A stretch of 29,451 nt of DNA from CAZAXU01 sp964489245 (GTDB taxonomy: Bacteria > Bacteroidota > Bacteroidia > Flavobacteriales > Flavobacteriaceae): NCBI GenBank assembly GCA_964489245.1, contig CAZAXU010000025.1:1-29451 (forward strand). Direction: 5' to 3'. Shown piece after piece: positions 8,628 to 16,473 of the stretch (its first letter is position 1; each line of letters starts with the position of its first letter). The notes beneath the pieces were generated by a model. That model had not been told where the DNA came from. It saw nothing but the letters and a program-made list of their open reading frames with translations, and did no database searches. Position numbers and translations under genes: made by a program.

Positions 8628-10535
8628 ATGGGAGATTTTAATGTTAGACTAGCCACTACGAAAAAGGAAATTCAAAAATTTACCAAACACCTACTAAAAG
8701 ATGTACAAGCATTTGAATATATGCTTGAAAATGATTGGTTTGAAAAGGGAATCGCCAGAATTGGTGCAGAACAGGAATTCTGCTTAGTCGATAAAAATCT
8801 AAAACCATTGCCGCTCAGCATAGAAGTTATCAATGCCGCCAAAATGGAAAACTTAAGTCCGGAACTGGCAAAATTTAACTTGGAAACAAATGCCAGTCCT
8901 TTGGTTTTTGAAAAAAACGCACTCTCTGAAATGCATGAAGAAATTGGCAGAGACCTAAAAAAAGTAGAGAAAATCGCACAAAAATTTGATGCTGATATTA
9001 TTCTGACCGGAATTTTGCCTACCGTAAGAAAATTTGATATTGAACGAGATAATATTACTCCTATCGATCGATATTTTGCCCTGATGGATGCTCTACGAGA
9101 TATGCGTGGCGAAGAATTTTTAATCAACATAAACGGAATTGACGAACTGAATATCAAGCTTAATAGCGGCTTGATTGAAGCAGCAAATACAGGTTTTCAG
9201 ATGCACTTACAAGTAGAACCTGATGATTTTGCCAAAAAATATAATATTGCCCAAGCCATTGCCGGTCCTGTTTTGGCTAGCGCTGTGAATGCACCACTGT
9301 TGTTTGGAAAAAGATTATGGAAAGAAACCAGAATTGCGCTCTTTCAACAAGCTATCGATACGCGCGTGAGCAGTGAACATATCAGAGACAGACACCCAAG
9401 AGTCACTTTTGGAACAGATTGGATTAAAAATTCAATTATGGATATTTATAAAGAGGACATTCTGAGATACCGCATATTGTTAGGCGCTGAATTTGAACAA
9501 GACAGTTTGGATTTGGTCAGAAAAGGAAAAACACCCGTTCTCAAAGCACTAACCGTTCACAACTCAACCATCTATAGGTGGAACCGCCCCGTTTACGGCA
9601 TTTCTGAAAATGGCAAACCTCACCTGAGAATTGAAGCACGAATGTTCCCTGCCGGTCCAAGTCTAATCGACGAAATGGCAAATGCCGCTTTCTGGCTCGG
9701 GCTTATGGAAGGCTATTCAAATCAGATTGACGACATCACAAAATATATGAAATTTGACGATGCAAAAGATAATTTCTATGCCGCCGCAAGAGGAGGTATG
9801 AACAAACAATTCACTTGGTTCAATGCAAAAAAATATTATGCCAATGAGCTGATTTTGAACGAATTACTTCCAATTGCTCGTAAAGGACTGAAAAGCAGAA
9901 AAATCGCTGCCAAAGATATCGATAAATATTTGGGAGTAATTGAAGAACGCATCAAAACCGGCACAACCGGAGCCGATTGGATGCTGAAAACCTATAGTGA
10001 ATTTCAAAACAAAGCATCGCGCGAAGAAATTATAACGATTATTACCAGCAGCACCATCAAAAATCAAAAAGCAAATCTTCCCGTACACAAATGGAAAGTA
10101 CCTAAGCTCCAAGAATTGCCTCACTGGCATCCATCCAAGCTATTGGTGGAAGAAGTTATGAATACTGATATCCTATCCGTTCATCCCGACGACATCTTGG
10201 AATTTGTCGCCGATATGATGAATTGGGCAAAACTCAGATATGTTCCCGTAGAAAATGAAAAAGGAGATTTTGCAGGACTTATCACATCTCGTATTCTATT
10301 GGAAATCTTACGAAAAATGAATACAACAAAGACCTTTAAAGACTTAAAAGTCAAAGATGTGATGATCAAAAAACCAAATACGGTGAGCCCTTCCGATAAA
10401 CTAACCGATGCAATTAAAAATATGAACAAAAACAAGATTGGTAGTCTTCCGGTCATTCTCAACAATAAACTCGTTGGTATGCTCACCGAAACAGATTTCT
10501 TTCACTTGAGCAGAAGATTGTTTGAGCGCTTTTAG
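8628..10535 (+). CDS. GCS2-type carboxylate-amine ligase fused to a CBS-domain pair
   Basis: This is a 635-aa cytoplasmic protein. Residues about 10-440 belong to the glutamate-cysteine ligase family 2 fold (glutamine-synthetase-like): the metal-binding GAEQEFCLVD near 46-55, the ELAKFNLETNASPL segment, GFQMHLQV near 190, RLWKETRIALFQQAIDTR, and HLRIEARMFPAGPS. These enzymes join an amine to a glutamate-type carboxylate using ATP. The C-terminus carries two CBS motifs (about 508-565, VEEVMNTDILSVHPDD, and 575-630, VKDVMIKKPNTVSPSDKL), which usually bind adenine nucleotides and regulate the attached domain. The real substrate is unknown; classical glutathione synthesis is not implied because no gshB follows. 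An AstE/AspA-type hydrolase lies 51 bp downstream, a pairing that suggests one joins and the other releases an amide. Confidence 0.85.
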   Translation: MGDFNVRLATTKKEIQKFTKHLLKDVQAFEYMLENDWFEKGIARIGAEQEFCLVDKNLKPLPLSIEVINAAKMENLSPELAKFNLETNASPLVFEKNALSEMHEEIGRDLKKVEKIAQKFDADIILTGILPTVRKFDIERDNITPIDRYFALMDALRDMRGEEFLININGIDELNIKLNSGLIEAANTGFQMHLQVEPDDFAKKYNIAQAIAGPVLASAVNAPLLFGKRLWKETRIALFQQAIDTRVSSEHIRDRHPRVTFGTDWIKNSIMDIYKEDILRYRILLGAEFEQDSLDLVRKGKTPVLKALTVHNSTIYRWNRPVYGISENGKPHLRIEARMFPAGPSLIDEMANAAFWLGLMEGYSNQIDDITKYMKFDDAKDNFYAAARGGMNKQFTWFNAKKYYANELILNELLPIARKGLKSRKIAAKDIDKYLGVIEERIKTGTTGADWMLKTYSEFQNKASREEIITIITSSTIKNQKANLPVHKWKVPKLQELPHWHPSKLLVEEVMNTDILSVHPDDILEFVADMMNWAKLRYVPVENEKGDFAGLITSRILLEILRKMNTTKTFKDLKVKDVMIKKPNTVSPSDKLTDAIKNMNKNKIGSLPVILNNKLVGMLTETDFFHLSRRLFERF

Positions 10536-10552
10536 TTTTCCGATAAATAACT

Positions 10553-10560
10553 TACTTTTG
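10553..10560 (+). promoter_or_regulatory. -7 element before the AstE/AspA-type gene
   Basis: TACTTTTG matches TAnnTTTG exactly and would start transcription near 10567, 20 nt before the ATG at 10587. No clear -33 element is seen. Confidence 0.45.
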
Positions 10561-10586
10561 TTCTTTCAAAAAATTTGGAATAGCGG

Positions 10587-11486
10587 ATGAATAATCAAAA
10601 CCATCTTATCGGAACAATTGGAAATAACGAGCAAAAAAAACTTATTGTTCTGGGAGGAATTCATGGAAACGAAACAGGCGGCATTGATGCAATTAAAAGG
10701 GTTATGAAGTTTTTTAACACCCATCCGGAAATCAAAATAGACGGAAAAATTTATTTTATAAAAGGAAACCTTAAAGCCTTGGAAAAAGGTGAAAGGTTCA
10801 TTGATAAAGATCTGAATCGGTTGTGGAAACAAGAATATATTAACGACTCCACGCATAAACATTATGATATCAAAGAACTCCAAGAGTTACACCGACTTAT
10901 TTCCGTAGAAATTTGTAAAAATAACTATGAAGATTGCACTTTGTTGGACTTGCATACTTTCTCTGCCGAAAGCGGTGTCTTTTGCATTCCGGCAGGAAAC
11001 TCGAAAAGCATTGAATTGGCTCGATCATTTCAAACACCTTTCATAGAAAAACTCGTTGATTCTTTGCCCGAAACCGCTTTGAATTATTTTGGAAACAAAG
11101 GTATAACCGGCGTAGTATTTGAAGGAGGAACTCATGGCTCCGAAGAAGCCGTTAACAATCTTGAAGCGGGCATCTTTCACATCATCGGATACCTGAAAAT
11201 GCTCAATTCAGACAAGACATCCATCATTGAAAAGATGAGAAAAAAACTGGAGTGTATATCTCGCAATTTTCCACATTATCTGGAACTAACTTATATTCAT
11301 AAATTGAATGAGTATAATAAATATGAAACAAAAGAAGGATATTATAATTTCAAAAAAATAATCAAAGATGAAATCATCGGCTTTCAAGACGGTGATATCG
11401 TTAAAAGTCCTTCAAACGGCTATATTCTGATGCCTCTCTATCAAAAAAAAGGTAGCGACGGTTTCTTTATTGTTCAAGAAAAATAA
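10587..11486 (+). CDS. Succinylglutamate desuccinylase/aspartoacylase family zinc hydrolase
   Basis: This is a 299-aa M14-like metallohydrolase that cleaves the amide of an N-acyl or N-aminoacyl substrate. Zinc ligands appear in GGIHGNETGG (His26, Glu29) and LLDLHTFS; DKDLNRLW supplies the substrate-binding Asn-Arg, and FEGGTHGSEEAV contains the likely catalytic Glu region. The C-terminal beta domain ends with GYILMPLYQKKGSDGFFIVQ. The length is normal. It lies between the GCS2-CBS ligase and a polyprenyl synthase (9 bp gap downstream). The substrate is not known: AstE of arginine catabolism is unlikely, since no other ast gene is near. More plausible is a peptide or amide made by the neighbouring ligase, but this is inference. 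Confidence 0.85.
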   Translation: MNNQNHLIGTIGNNEQKKLIVLGGIHGNETGGIDAIKRVMKFFNTHPEIKIDGKIYFIKGNLKALEKGERFIDKDLNRLWKQEYINDSTHKHYDIKELQELHRLISVEICKNNYEDCTLLDLHTFSAESGVFCIPAGNSKSIELARSFQTPFIEKLVDSLPETALNYFGNKGITGVVFEGGTHGSEEAVNNLEAGIFHIIGYLKMLNSDKTSIIEKMRKKLECISRNFPHYLELTYIHKLNEYNKYETKEGYYNFKKIIKDEIIGFQDGDIVKSPSNGYILMPLYQKKGSDGFFIVQEK

Positions 11487-11495
11487 TCGAACTAA

Positions 11496-12470
11496 ATGCA
11501 AATACTTCAAACACTTAAAACAGAATTTGAACAATTTCTGAATTTGCAAATTCCGGAAAGAGAACCGCAAAACCTTTATGCACCATTGAAATATGTGTTG
11601 AGCAATGGCGGAAAAAGAATCAGACCCTTGTTGAGTTTATTATCTGCAAAAAGTTTTAAGACCGACTATCAAAAGGCACTTCCTGCTGCCGCCGCCATTG
11701 AAACTTTTCACAATTTCACGCTGATTCATGATGATATTATGGACAAAGCTTTCATTCGACGCGGAAAGCCAACCGTTCATATGAAATGGAACGAAAATCT
11801 TGCCATACTGTCCGGAGACACCATGCTGGTTTGGGCATATAAAATGCTGGAACATTATGATGGAGAAGCTTATAAAAAACTGAGCAGCCTGCTGAATCAA
11901 ACCGCTATTGAAGTTTGCGAAGGGCAACAAATGGATATGGATTTTGAAAACAGAACATTGGTTTCACTTGACGAATATCTTGAAATGATTCGTCTAAAAA
12001 CAGCTGTTCTGTTAGGCACCGCTTTAGAATTCGGAGCAATTATTGCAAACACCTCAAAACAAAACAGAAACAACATCAATCAATTTGGCGTATTCATCGG
12101 GATGGCTTTTCAAATTCAAGATGATTATCTCGACGTATATGCCGAGGTTGAAAAATTCGGAAAACAGAACGGAGGAGATATTCTTGATCGAAAAAAAACT
12201 TTCCTCTATATCAACGCACTCAATACCGCCAACGAAACAGATAAGGAAACACTACTGAATTTGTTTGCAGACAATCAAATTTCGGACAACAAATTACTTT
12301 TAAAAACAATTGAGATTTTCAACAAATATAAAGTTCCCGATTACACTAAAAAACAAATCGAAGCCTATACAAACAAGGCGATGAACTATCTTGAAAAAAT
12401 TGATTTTTCTGAAAAAGAAAAAACCTTTTGGAAACAATTTGCTTTTCAACTGATGCATCGGGAAAAATAA
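11496..12470 (+). CDS. Trans-polyprenyl diphosphate synthase
   Basis: This is a 324-aa enzyme that condenses isopentenyl diphosphate with an allylic diphosphate. The motifs are complete: GGKRIRP (38-44), first Asp-rich motif DDIMD (79-83) with downstream RRGKPTVH, LSGDTML, GQQMDMDFE, LKTA near 167-170, second Asp-rich motif DDYLD (209-213), and GKQNGGDI. The residue five before DDIMD is Thr, not a bulky aromatic, so the product need not be as short as FPP; geranylgeranyl or longer chains for quinones are possible. It follows the AstE/AspA-type gene by 9 bp and is probably co-transcribed. Its stop lies 4 bp from the stop of the convergent GMC oxidoreductase. Confidence 0.92.
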   Translation: MQILQTLKTEFEQFLNLQIPEREPQNLYAPLKYVLSNGGKRIRPLLSLLSAKSFKTDYQKALPAAAAIETFHNFTLIHDDIMDKAFIRRGKPTVHMKWNENLAILSGDTMLVWAYKMLEHYDGEAYKKLSSLLNQTAIEVCEGQQMDMDFENRTLVSLDEYLEMIRLKTAVLLGTALEFGAIIANTSKQNRNNINQFGVFIGMAFQIQDDYLDVYAEVEKFGKQNGGDILDRKKTFLYINALNTANETDKETLLNLFADNQISDNKLLLKTIEIFNKYKVPDYTKKQIEAYTNKAMNYLEKIDFSEKEKTFWKQFAFQLMHREK

Positions 12471-12474
12471 TGGT

Positions 12475-14160
12475 TTATTTGGAACCTAGTACTCCTTTCA
12501 AATGCTCCGCTACTCTAAAACTATTGGCATAAATCGTCCATGTATAAGTGATACTTCCTCCGGTTGGCATGAAACTGGCATCTGTTACATATAAGTTTTT
12601 TACTTCGTGGGCTTTACAATTTTTATCTAAAACAGATGTTTTCGGATTTTCTCCGAATCTACATCCCCCCGCTTGTAAGTTGCTCGGCGGAGCTCCACTG
12701 ATGTTTGCATATATTTGTCGGGCACCCATTTTTTTTAGCACTGCTTTTGCTTTTTCTGCAATAAACCTTCCTATCTTCAGATCATGCTCATGATAGCCTA
12801 TACGTATTTTTGCCACTGCATCTCCCCATTTGTCCTTGACTTTATCGTCTAAAGTGACAAAACAATCGTCTGTAGGCAGCCAATCTACAAAAACTTCAAA
12901 TTTAAGTTTTCTCACATTTGTGAAATAATCTTGCAAATGCTTTTTAAGTTTAGCGCCATAACGCAAATTTCCATTATTGTCCCATTTTTCTCTGATTGCT
13001 TTTGAAACGGGATTGGCATGTTCAAAGAGAAAGTCAACGGTTCCTCCCTTAATTTTTTTGCCTTTTTCTTCAATCTCATAAAAATCTTGTATCGTCCGGT
13101 TTACAAATAAGCCCGATTTTGACAATTCATCAGCATCTTTTTCCGATAGTTGATCATAATAGAACACTCCACCGCCGGTTCCTCCGGCAGAAAAAATCAA
13201 ATTCTTTCCGACTTGCCCGTTGTTGTTTGCCAAACCCTTGGGAAAATCTTTGTTTTTACTCATCAACAATAGTCTGGAAGTTTCAACTGCTTGGGCTGCC
13301 ACCACAAATATATCGGCTTCGACAAATTGCATATTTCCATCTACATCATAATATTTTGCTTTGACAACTTTTCCTTTTCCGTCGGTTTCCAGGTGATATA
13401 CTTTTGCATTAGGAATAATACTGCAATTCCCCGTATTCAGCGCATCATGAAGCAAAGATACTCTTGAACTGCCTTTGGCATCGGAAGAGCAGGCATAGCT
13501 CCCGCAAAAATTGGAGTAATAACAAGCATTTCTACCTCCTTTTTTTCGAGTGAGAATTGCCCGAGGAAGCGGAATGGTTTGTATATTTATTTTTCTTGCC
13601 GCCTGATCTATCCAACTTGAAACAATATTTTCTTTTAAAGGAACATAGGGAAAATCAGTCGTAGATCTGGGTTCCAGAAATTTATGTGAAACCACTTTTC
13701 CGGAAACACCCACCAAACGTTCCACCTTTTCATAATAAGGTTCCAAATCTTTATATGATATAGGCCAATCTGCTATGTTTGCGCCTTTGACCGGACCATA
13801 AGTGGATAAAAGTTTGAAATCAACAGGTTTGAGACGAGAGAAATAACCACTCATAAAATTTGAAGATCCGCCAACGCAATTGCCGTTCCAAAAATCTCTT
13901 CCGGTTTCAAAAGTCGATTTTGCATTCCAATGCCCGTTTTCATCTTGTTCTTCAATCACATGTCTTTCATCTTTCAGGTTTGGAGTATAAACGCTTCGTC
14001 TGGTAGCAACCATCTCATCTTTGCTGAAATCTTTGGTGCGAAACCAAGGTCCTTTTTCCAATACTGCAACTCGAAAACCGGCTTTTGACAATTCATAAAT
14101 CACCGGACCCGCTCCGGCTCCGCTTCCCACAACACACACATCAAATTTTTTCAGATTCAT
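12475..14160 (-). CDS. GMC-family FAD-dependent oxidoreductase
   Basis: This is a 561-aa flavoprotein that probably oxidises a sugar, sugar acid or other alcohol. The N-terminus has the FAD-binding GxGxxG (VVGSGAGAGPVIYELSKAG, residues about 10-28) and VAVLEKG. A GMC-type middle region follows with GGSSNFMSG, a Cys-rich patch NACYYSNFCGSYACSSDAKG (about 212-231), and the C-terminal GGCRFG, YVTDASFMPTGGSITYTWTIYANSFR that carries the active-site His/Asn region in relatives. It has no signal peptide; it would be carried across the membrane by its partner, as in gluconate 2-dehydrogenase. Its start overlaps the stop of the small subunit by 4 bp (ATGA), implying translational coupling. No cytochrome c subunit follows, so the electron acceptor is unknown. 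Confidence 0.88.
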   Translation of the reverse strand: MNLKKFDVCVVGSGAGAGPVIYELSKAGFRVAVLEKGPWFRTKDFSKDEMVATRRSVYTPNLKDERHVIEEQDENGHWNAKSTFETGRDFWNGNCVGGSSNFMSGYFSRLKPVDFKLLSTYGPVKGANIADWPISYKDLEPYYEKVERLVGVSGKVVSHKFLEPRSTTDFPYVPLKENIVSSWIDQAARKINIQTIPLPRAILTRKKGGRNACYYSNFCGSYACSSDAKGSSRVSLLHDALNTGNCSIIPNAKVYHLETDGKGKVVKAKYYDVDGNMQFVEADIFVVAAQAVETSRLLLMSKNKDFPKGLANNNGQVGKNLIFSAGGTGGGVFYYDQLSEKDADELSKSGLFVNRTIQDFYEIEEKGKKIKGGTVDFLFEHANPVSKAIREKWDNNGNLRYGAKLKKHLQDYFTNVRKLKFEVFVDWLPTDDCFVTLDDKVKDKWGDAVAKIRIGYHEHDLKIGRFIAEKAKAVLKKMGARQIYANISGAPPSNLQAGGCRFGENPKTSVLDKNCKAHEVKNLYVTDASFMPTGGSITYTWTIYANSFRVAEHLKGVLGSK

Positions 14161-14747
14161 AGTTGCGAAAGCTTTGTGATGATTATATGTTCTTTTTTTC
14201 TTTTCAAAATCTCAGGATAGACATTGCTTTTGTTTGGTCTCGGACTGCCGGGCTGATGTTGCAACCATTTCCATCCCACACCATTGGGGTTGATTTGATA
14301 TATATCATCCAGCAATAAAGCTTCAAAAATAATCGTCAAAAGCTTTGAAAGCCAATTTTCTCCCCAACTTTCCTCCGAAATCTGACGAATCAGTTTTTTC
14401 TTCCGGTTTTGAGACAATTGATGATAGGATTTCTTATAGATTTCCACTGCTGTTTCTTCAACCCACTGAAAACCATTGAGAATATACTGATTTTCATCTA
14501 CATCCAAAAGAGAATCAGATAAAATATTTTTCAAATGTTCGGACACATTGATCTCTTCGGCATTTGGTCCCAATTCTTTCGGAAAAATAATATTTATAAC
14601 CGAGTTGAATATCTTCATGTCTCGGGCAGACAAAAATTCCTCTTCTTTTACGCTTTGCTCACACGCACCAAGCAAAGGCAACTGAAAAACAATTCCGGCT
14701 GCCATCAGATGTTTGATAAAAGTTCTTCTGTCTGAATATTTGCTCAT
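14157..14747 (-). CDS. Gluconate 2-dehydrogenase subunit 3 family protein with Tat-type signal
   Basis: This is a 196-aa small subunit. The N-terminus is a twin-arginine signal (DRRTFIKHL, then a hydrophobic stretch MAAGIVFQLPLLGAC), with a possible lipobox LGAC near residue 29. The remainder matches the Gluconate_2-dh3 family: AREIKIF-like ARDMKIFNSVINIIFPKELGPNAEEINV, and the closing GVGWKWLQHQPGSPRP. In this family the small subunit escorts the folded FAD subunit through the Tat pore and helps dock it at the membrane. It is the first gene of a two-gene operon with the GMC enzyme. A -7 box (14767-14774) sits 20 bp upstream. Confidence 0.87.
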   Translation of the reverse strand: MSKYSDRRTFIKHLMAAGIVFQLPLLGACEQSVKEEEFLSARDMKIFNSVINIIFPKELGPNAEEINVSEHLKNILSDSLLDVDENQYILNGFQWVEETAVEIYKKSYHQLSQNRKKKLIRQISEESWGENWLSKLLTIIFEALLLDDIYQINPNGVGWKWLQHQPGSPRPNKSNVYPEILKRKKEHIIITKLSQL

Positions 14748-14766
14748 TCGTGATTTTTAATTGTTT

Positions 14767-14774
14767 CAAATTTA
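14767..14774 (-). promoter_or_regulatory. -7 element of the Gluconate_2-dh3/GMC operon
   Basis: On the minus strand this reads TAAATTTG, an exact TAnnTTTG match, 20 bp before the ATG at 14747. It lies beside the terminator of the upstream EF-hand gene. Confidence 0.5.
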
Positions 14775-14777
14775 TAA

Positions 14778-14815
14778 AAAAAACTGCCCGAATCAGAGAT
14801 TACGGGCAGTTTTTT
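14778..14815 (-). terminator. Intrinsic terminator of the EF-hand gene
   Basis: AAAAAACTGCCCG (14778-14790) pairs perfectly with CGGGCAGTTTTTT (14803-14815) around a 12-nt loop. It lies 20 bp past the stop at 14835 on the minus strand, with a U run on that strand. Confidence 0.88.
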
Positions 14816-14834
14816 CGATAAAAATTCTATCTGG

Positions 14835-15278
14835 TTATTTGCCTCCACCACATTTCCCATCTCCACATTTTCCCTTCTTCATAGCAGGTTTTTTGGCAGC
14901 TTTAAACTCATCTTTTGACACAGATCCATCCTTATTGGCATCCATTTTTGCAAAAACATCTTCATGTCCTTTTAAAAATTCCTCCGGAGAGACAGTATCG
15001 TCTCCATTGGTGTTGAACTGGTCGAATTTACCACATTCCTTTTTTTGAATTTTGCCATCTTTGTTGACATCTTTCGATTCAAACTCCGCTTTTGCATGAG
15101 ACATAAATTCATCTTTCGAAATTTTTCCATCTTTGTTGGCATCAAGCTTCGCAAAGCCTTCTACTTTCTGCGCTTGTTTCTTTAAATCTATTTGTGCCGA
15201 CATGTCTCCTGAAGACATAAAGAACACAAAACCGAATAGCAAGACAGTCAGAGCTGTCCATTTTTTTTGTAATCTCAT
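14835..15278 (-). CDS. Exported EF-hand protein with GKCGDGKCG tail
   Basis: This is a 147-aa exported protein. The ATG at 15278 gives a signal peptide (RLQKKWTALTVLLFGFVFF..MSAQ, cut about residue 29); the frame upstream to 15323 would only add a leader before it. Four EF-hand-like calcium loops follow at about 46-57, 70-81, 89-100 and 113-124; three are canonical DxNxDG, the third is NTNGDDTVSPEE and less ideal. The last ten or so residues are KKGKCGDGKCGGGK, with two cysteines in GKCG units. It is a paralogue of the lipoprotein at 15514 but lacks a lipobox and the acidic linker. Likely a periplasmic metal-binding protein; the tail resembles the EGKCG motif of HvfA-type copper-binding peptides (see findings). 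Confidence 0.85.
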   Translation of the reverse strand: MRLQKKWTALTVLLFGFVFFMSSGDMSAQIDLKKQAQKVEGFAKLDANKDGKISKDEFMSHAKAEFESKDVNKDGKIQKKECGKFDQFNTNGDDTVSPEEFLKGHEDVFAKMDANKDGSVSKDEFKAAKKPAMKKGKCGDGKCGGGK

Positions 15279-15317
15279 TGTTTTAATTGTTTTTGTTGTT
15301 AATAAAAGTACTAAATG

Positions 15318-15329
15318 CAACACGTGTTG
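15318..15329. promoter_or_regulatory. 12-bp perfect palindrome upstream of the EF-hand gene
   Basis: CAACACGTGTTG lies 40 bp upstream of the ATG at 15278. It is a perfect dyad of operator size and no coding sequence covers it. No good -7 element was found in this region; the nearest on minus is TACTTTTA at 15303-15310. A regulator site is possible but unproven. Confidence 0.3.
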
Positions 15330-15460
15330 TCTATGAAAACGGAAAACTCATTACAATATTTTGTCGATACGTGATTTTTTATTTATAATCGGTTGATAAT
15401 TAGATAAAATCACAAATTCTGAATCATCGTTAAACCATAAACATAGTTTTAAAACAAAAA

Positions 15461-15489
15461 ATAAACGCCTATGGATCATAGGCGTTTAT
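15461..15489 (-). terminator. Intrinsic terminator of the EF-hand lipoprotein
   Basis: ATAAACGCCTATG (15461-15473) and CATAGGCGTTTAT (15477-15489) form a perfect 13-bp stem with a 3-nt loop, 24 bp after the stop at 15514; a U-rich stretch follows on the minus strand. Confidence 0.85.
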
Positions 15490-15513
15490 CTATAAAAACT
15501 TCTTACTGTTTTC

Positions 15514-16068
15514 TTATTTCACAGCTTCTTCAACTTTTTTTGTAGCTTCTTTAACCGCTTTTTTGGCTTCTTTCTTCATGCTTTCTCCACATTTACCTTC
15601 TCCGCACTTGCCTTCTTTCATTGCCGCTTTTTTAAACGCACCCATTTCTTCTTGAGAAACAGCTCCGTCTTTATCTGTATCCATTTCAGTATACATAGCA
15701 GCATGTCCTTTTACAAATTCTTCTTCTGAAACAAAATCATTTTTGTCAGTGTTGAATTTGTCAAATTTACCACATTCGTCTTTTTGAATTTTGCCGTCGC
15801 CGTTTTTATCTTTTTCTTTGAATTCAACTTTTGCATATGCATCAAATTCTTCTTTAGATACTTTTCCGTCTTTGTCAGCATCTAATTCAGCAAAATGATC
15901 AACTTCTTTTGCTTCTTCTTGCTTAGGTTCTTCTTTTTGAACATCTTCTTGTTTAGGTTCTTCTTGTGCTGCTTCATCTTTTTTTGCATCACCGCCTTCG
16001 CAAGAAGTGAAAAAAACAAAGCCAAGCATCAATGCAGATAAAACTGCCAATTTCGCATTTACTTTCAT
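15514..16068 (-). CDS. EF-hand lipoprotein with EGKCGEGKCG motif
   Basis: This is a 184-aa predicted lipoprotein: signal peptide residues 1-22, lipobox FTSC with Cys23. An acidic low-complexity linker with EEPKQE written twice (about 36-55) leads to four EF-hand-like loops (about 63-74, 87-98, 106-117, 130-141); the third is again imperfect (NTDKNDFVSEEE), as in the paralogue. Residues about 152-161 are EGKCGEGKCG, followed by a Lys-rich amphipathic tail (KKEAKKAVKEATKKVEEAVK). Role by inference: an envelope protein that binds calcium through the EF-hands and possibly copper or another soft metal through the cysteines. It sits 105 bp downstream of the ECF sigma/anti-sigma pair on the same strand and has a good promoter of its own. 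Confidence 0.87.
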   Translation of the reverse strand: MKVNAKLAVLSALMLGFVFFTSCEGGDAKKDEAAQEEPKQEDVQKEEPKQEEAKEVDHFAELDADKDGKVSKEEFDAYAKVEFKEKDKNGDGKIQKDECGKFDKFNTDKNDFVSEEEFVKGHAAMYTEMDTDKDGAVSQEEMGAFKKAAMKEGKCGEGKCGESMKKEAKKAVKEATKKVEEAVK

Positions 16069-16098
16069 AGTTTAAAATTTAATTGTTTATAATTGTGT

Positions 16099-16126
16099 CA
16101 AAAATAAAAATATTTATACATACAAA
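16099..16126 (-). promoter_or_regulatory. Promoter of the EF-hand lipoprotein
   Basis: On the minus strand TTTG (16126-16123), 16 bp, then TATTTTTG (16106-16099), an exact -7 match with a slightly short spacer. The ATG is 30 bp further on at 16068. Confidence 0.55.
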
Positions 16127-16173
16127 CGGAAAATATCTATCTTTATTTGTTCTAAATAATATTTTTTTATAAA

Positions 16174-16473
16174 TCACTGATTATCAACGATTTTCTTGAC
16201 TATCTCTTGCTTCTTTTTAGTGTCTAATCGGTGTTTGTGCGTATATTTTTGATCTAAATCGTCCGGTGTTTGCTTCAAAACCGCATCAATTTTGCTGCTT
16301 TGGATATCGTATTCACGACAAAAATCACAGGTTTTCAGATGAAGTTTTAGTCTTGTGCTTTCAAATGCAGAAAGTTTTCCATCCAGCTTTTTTGTTACCA
16401 GATAAGTTGCTTGTTTGCAATCTAACATCACAAAATCCATTGATTTAATCATCATTTTTTTTACTCGCATCAT
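16174..16473 (-). CDS. Soluble zinc-binding anti-sigma factor (ZAS/zf-HC2 type)
   Basis: This is a predicted 99-aa anti-sigma factor for the ECF sigma factor encoded just upstream. I chose the ATG at 16473 because it overlaps the sigma stop as ATGA; the frame is open to 16533 and other in-frame ATGs lie at 16470, 16455 and 16452, so the exact start is uncertain. The zinc motif is Cys19, then His45, Cys49 and Cys52 (HLKTCDFC), i.e. the HxxxCxxC signature with a Cys 26 residues before the His, the same spacing as in RsrA. There is no membrane segment, so it acts in the cytoplasm. RsrA-like proteins release their sigma when the zinc thiols are oxidised or lose metal; that sensing mode is inferred here. 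Confidence 0.75.
   Translation of the reverse strand: MMRVKKMMIKSMDFVMLDCKQATYLVTKKLDGKLSAFESTRLKLHLKTCDFCREYDIQSSKIDAVLKQTPDDLDQKYTHKHRLDTKKKQEIVKKIVDNQ

Noticed and set aside
8672..9157. Long open frame of 161 codons on minus inside the GCS2-CBS gene
   Set aside because: It is fully inside a well-supported gene, has no promoter or leader, and a low-complexity Ser/Phe/Ile-rich translation typical of an antisense shadow.
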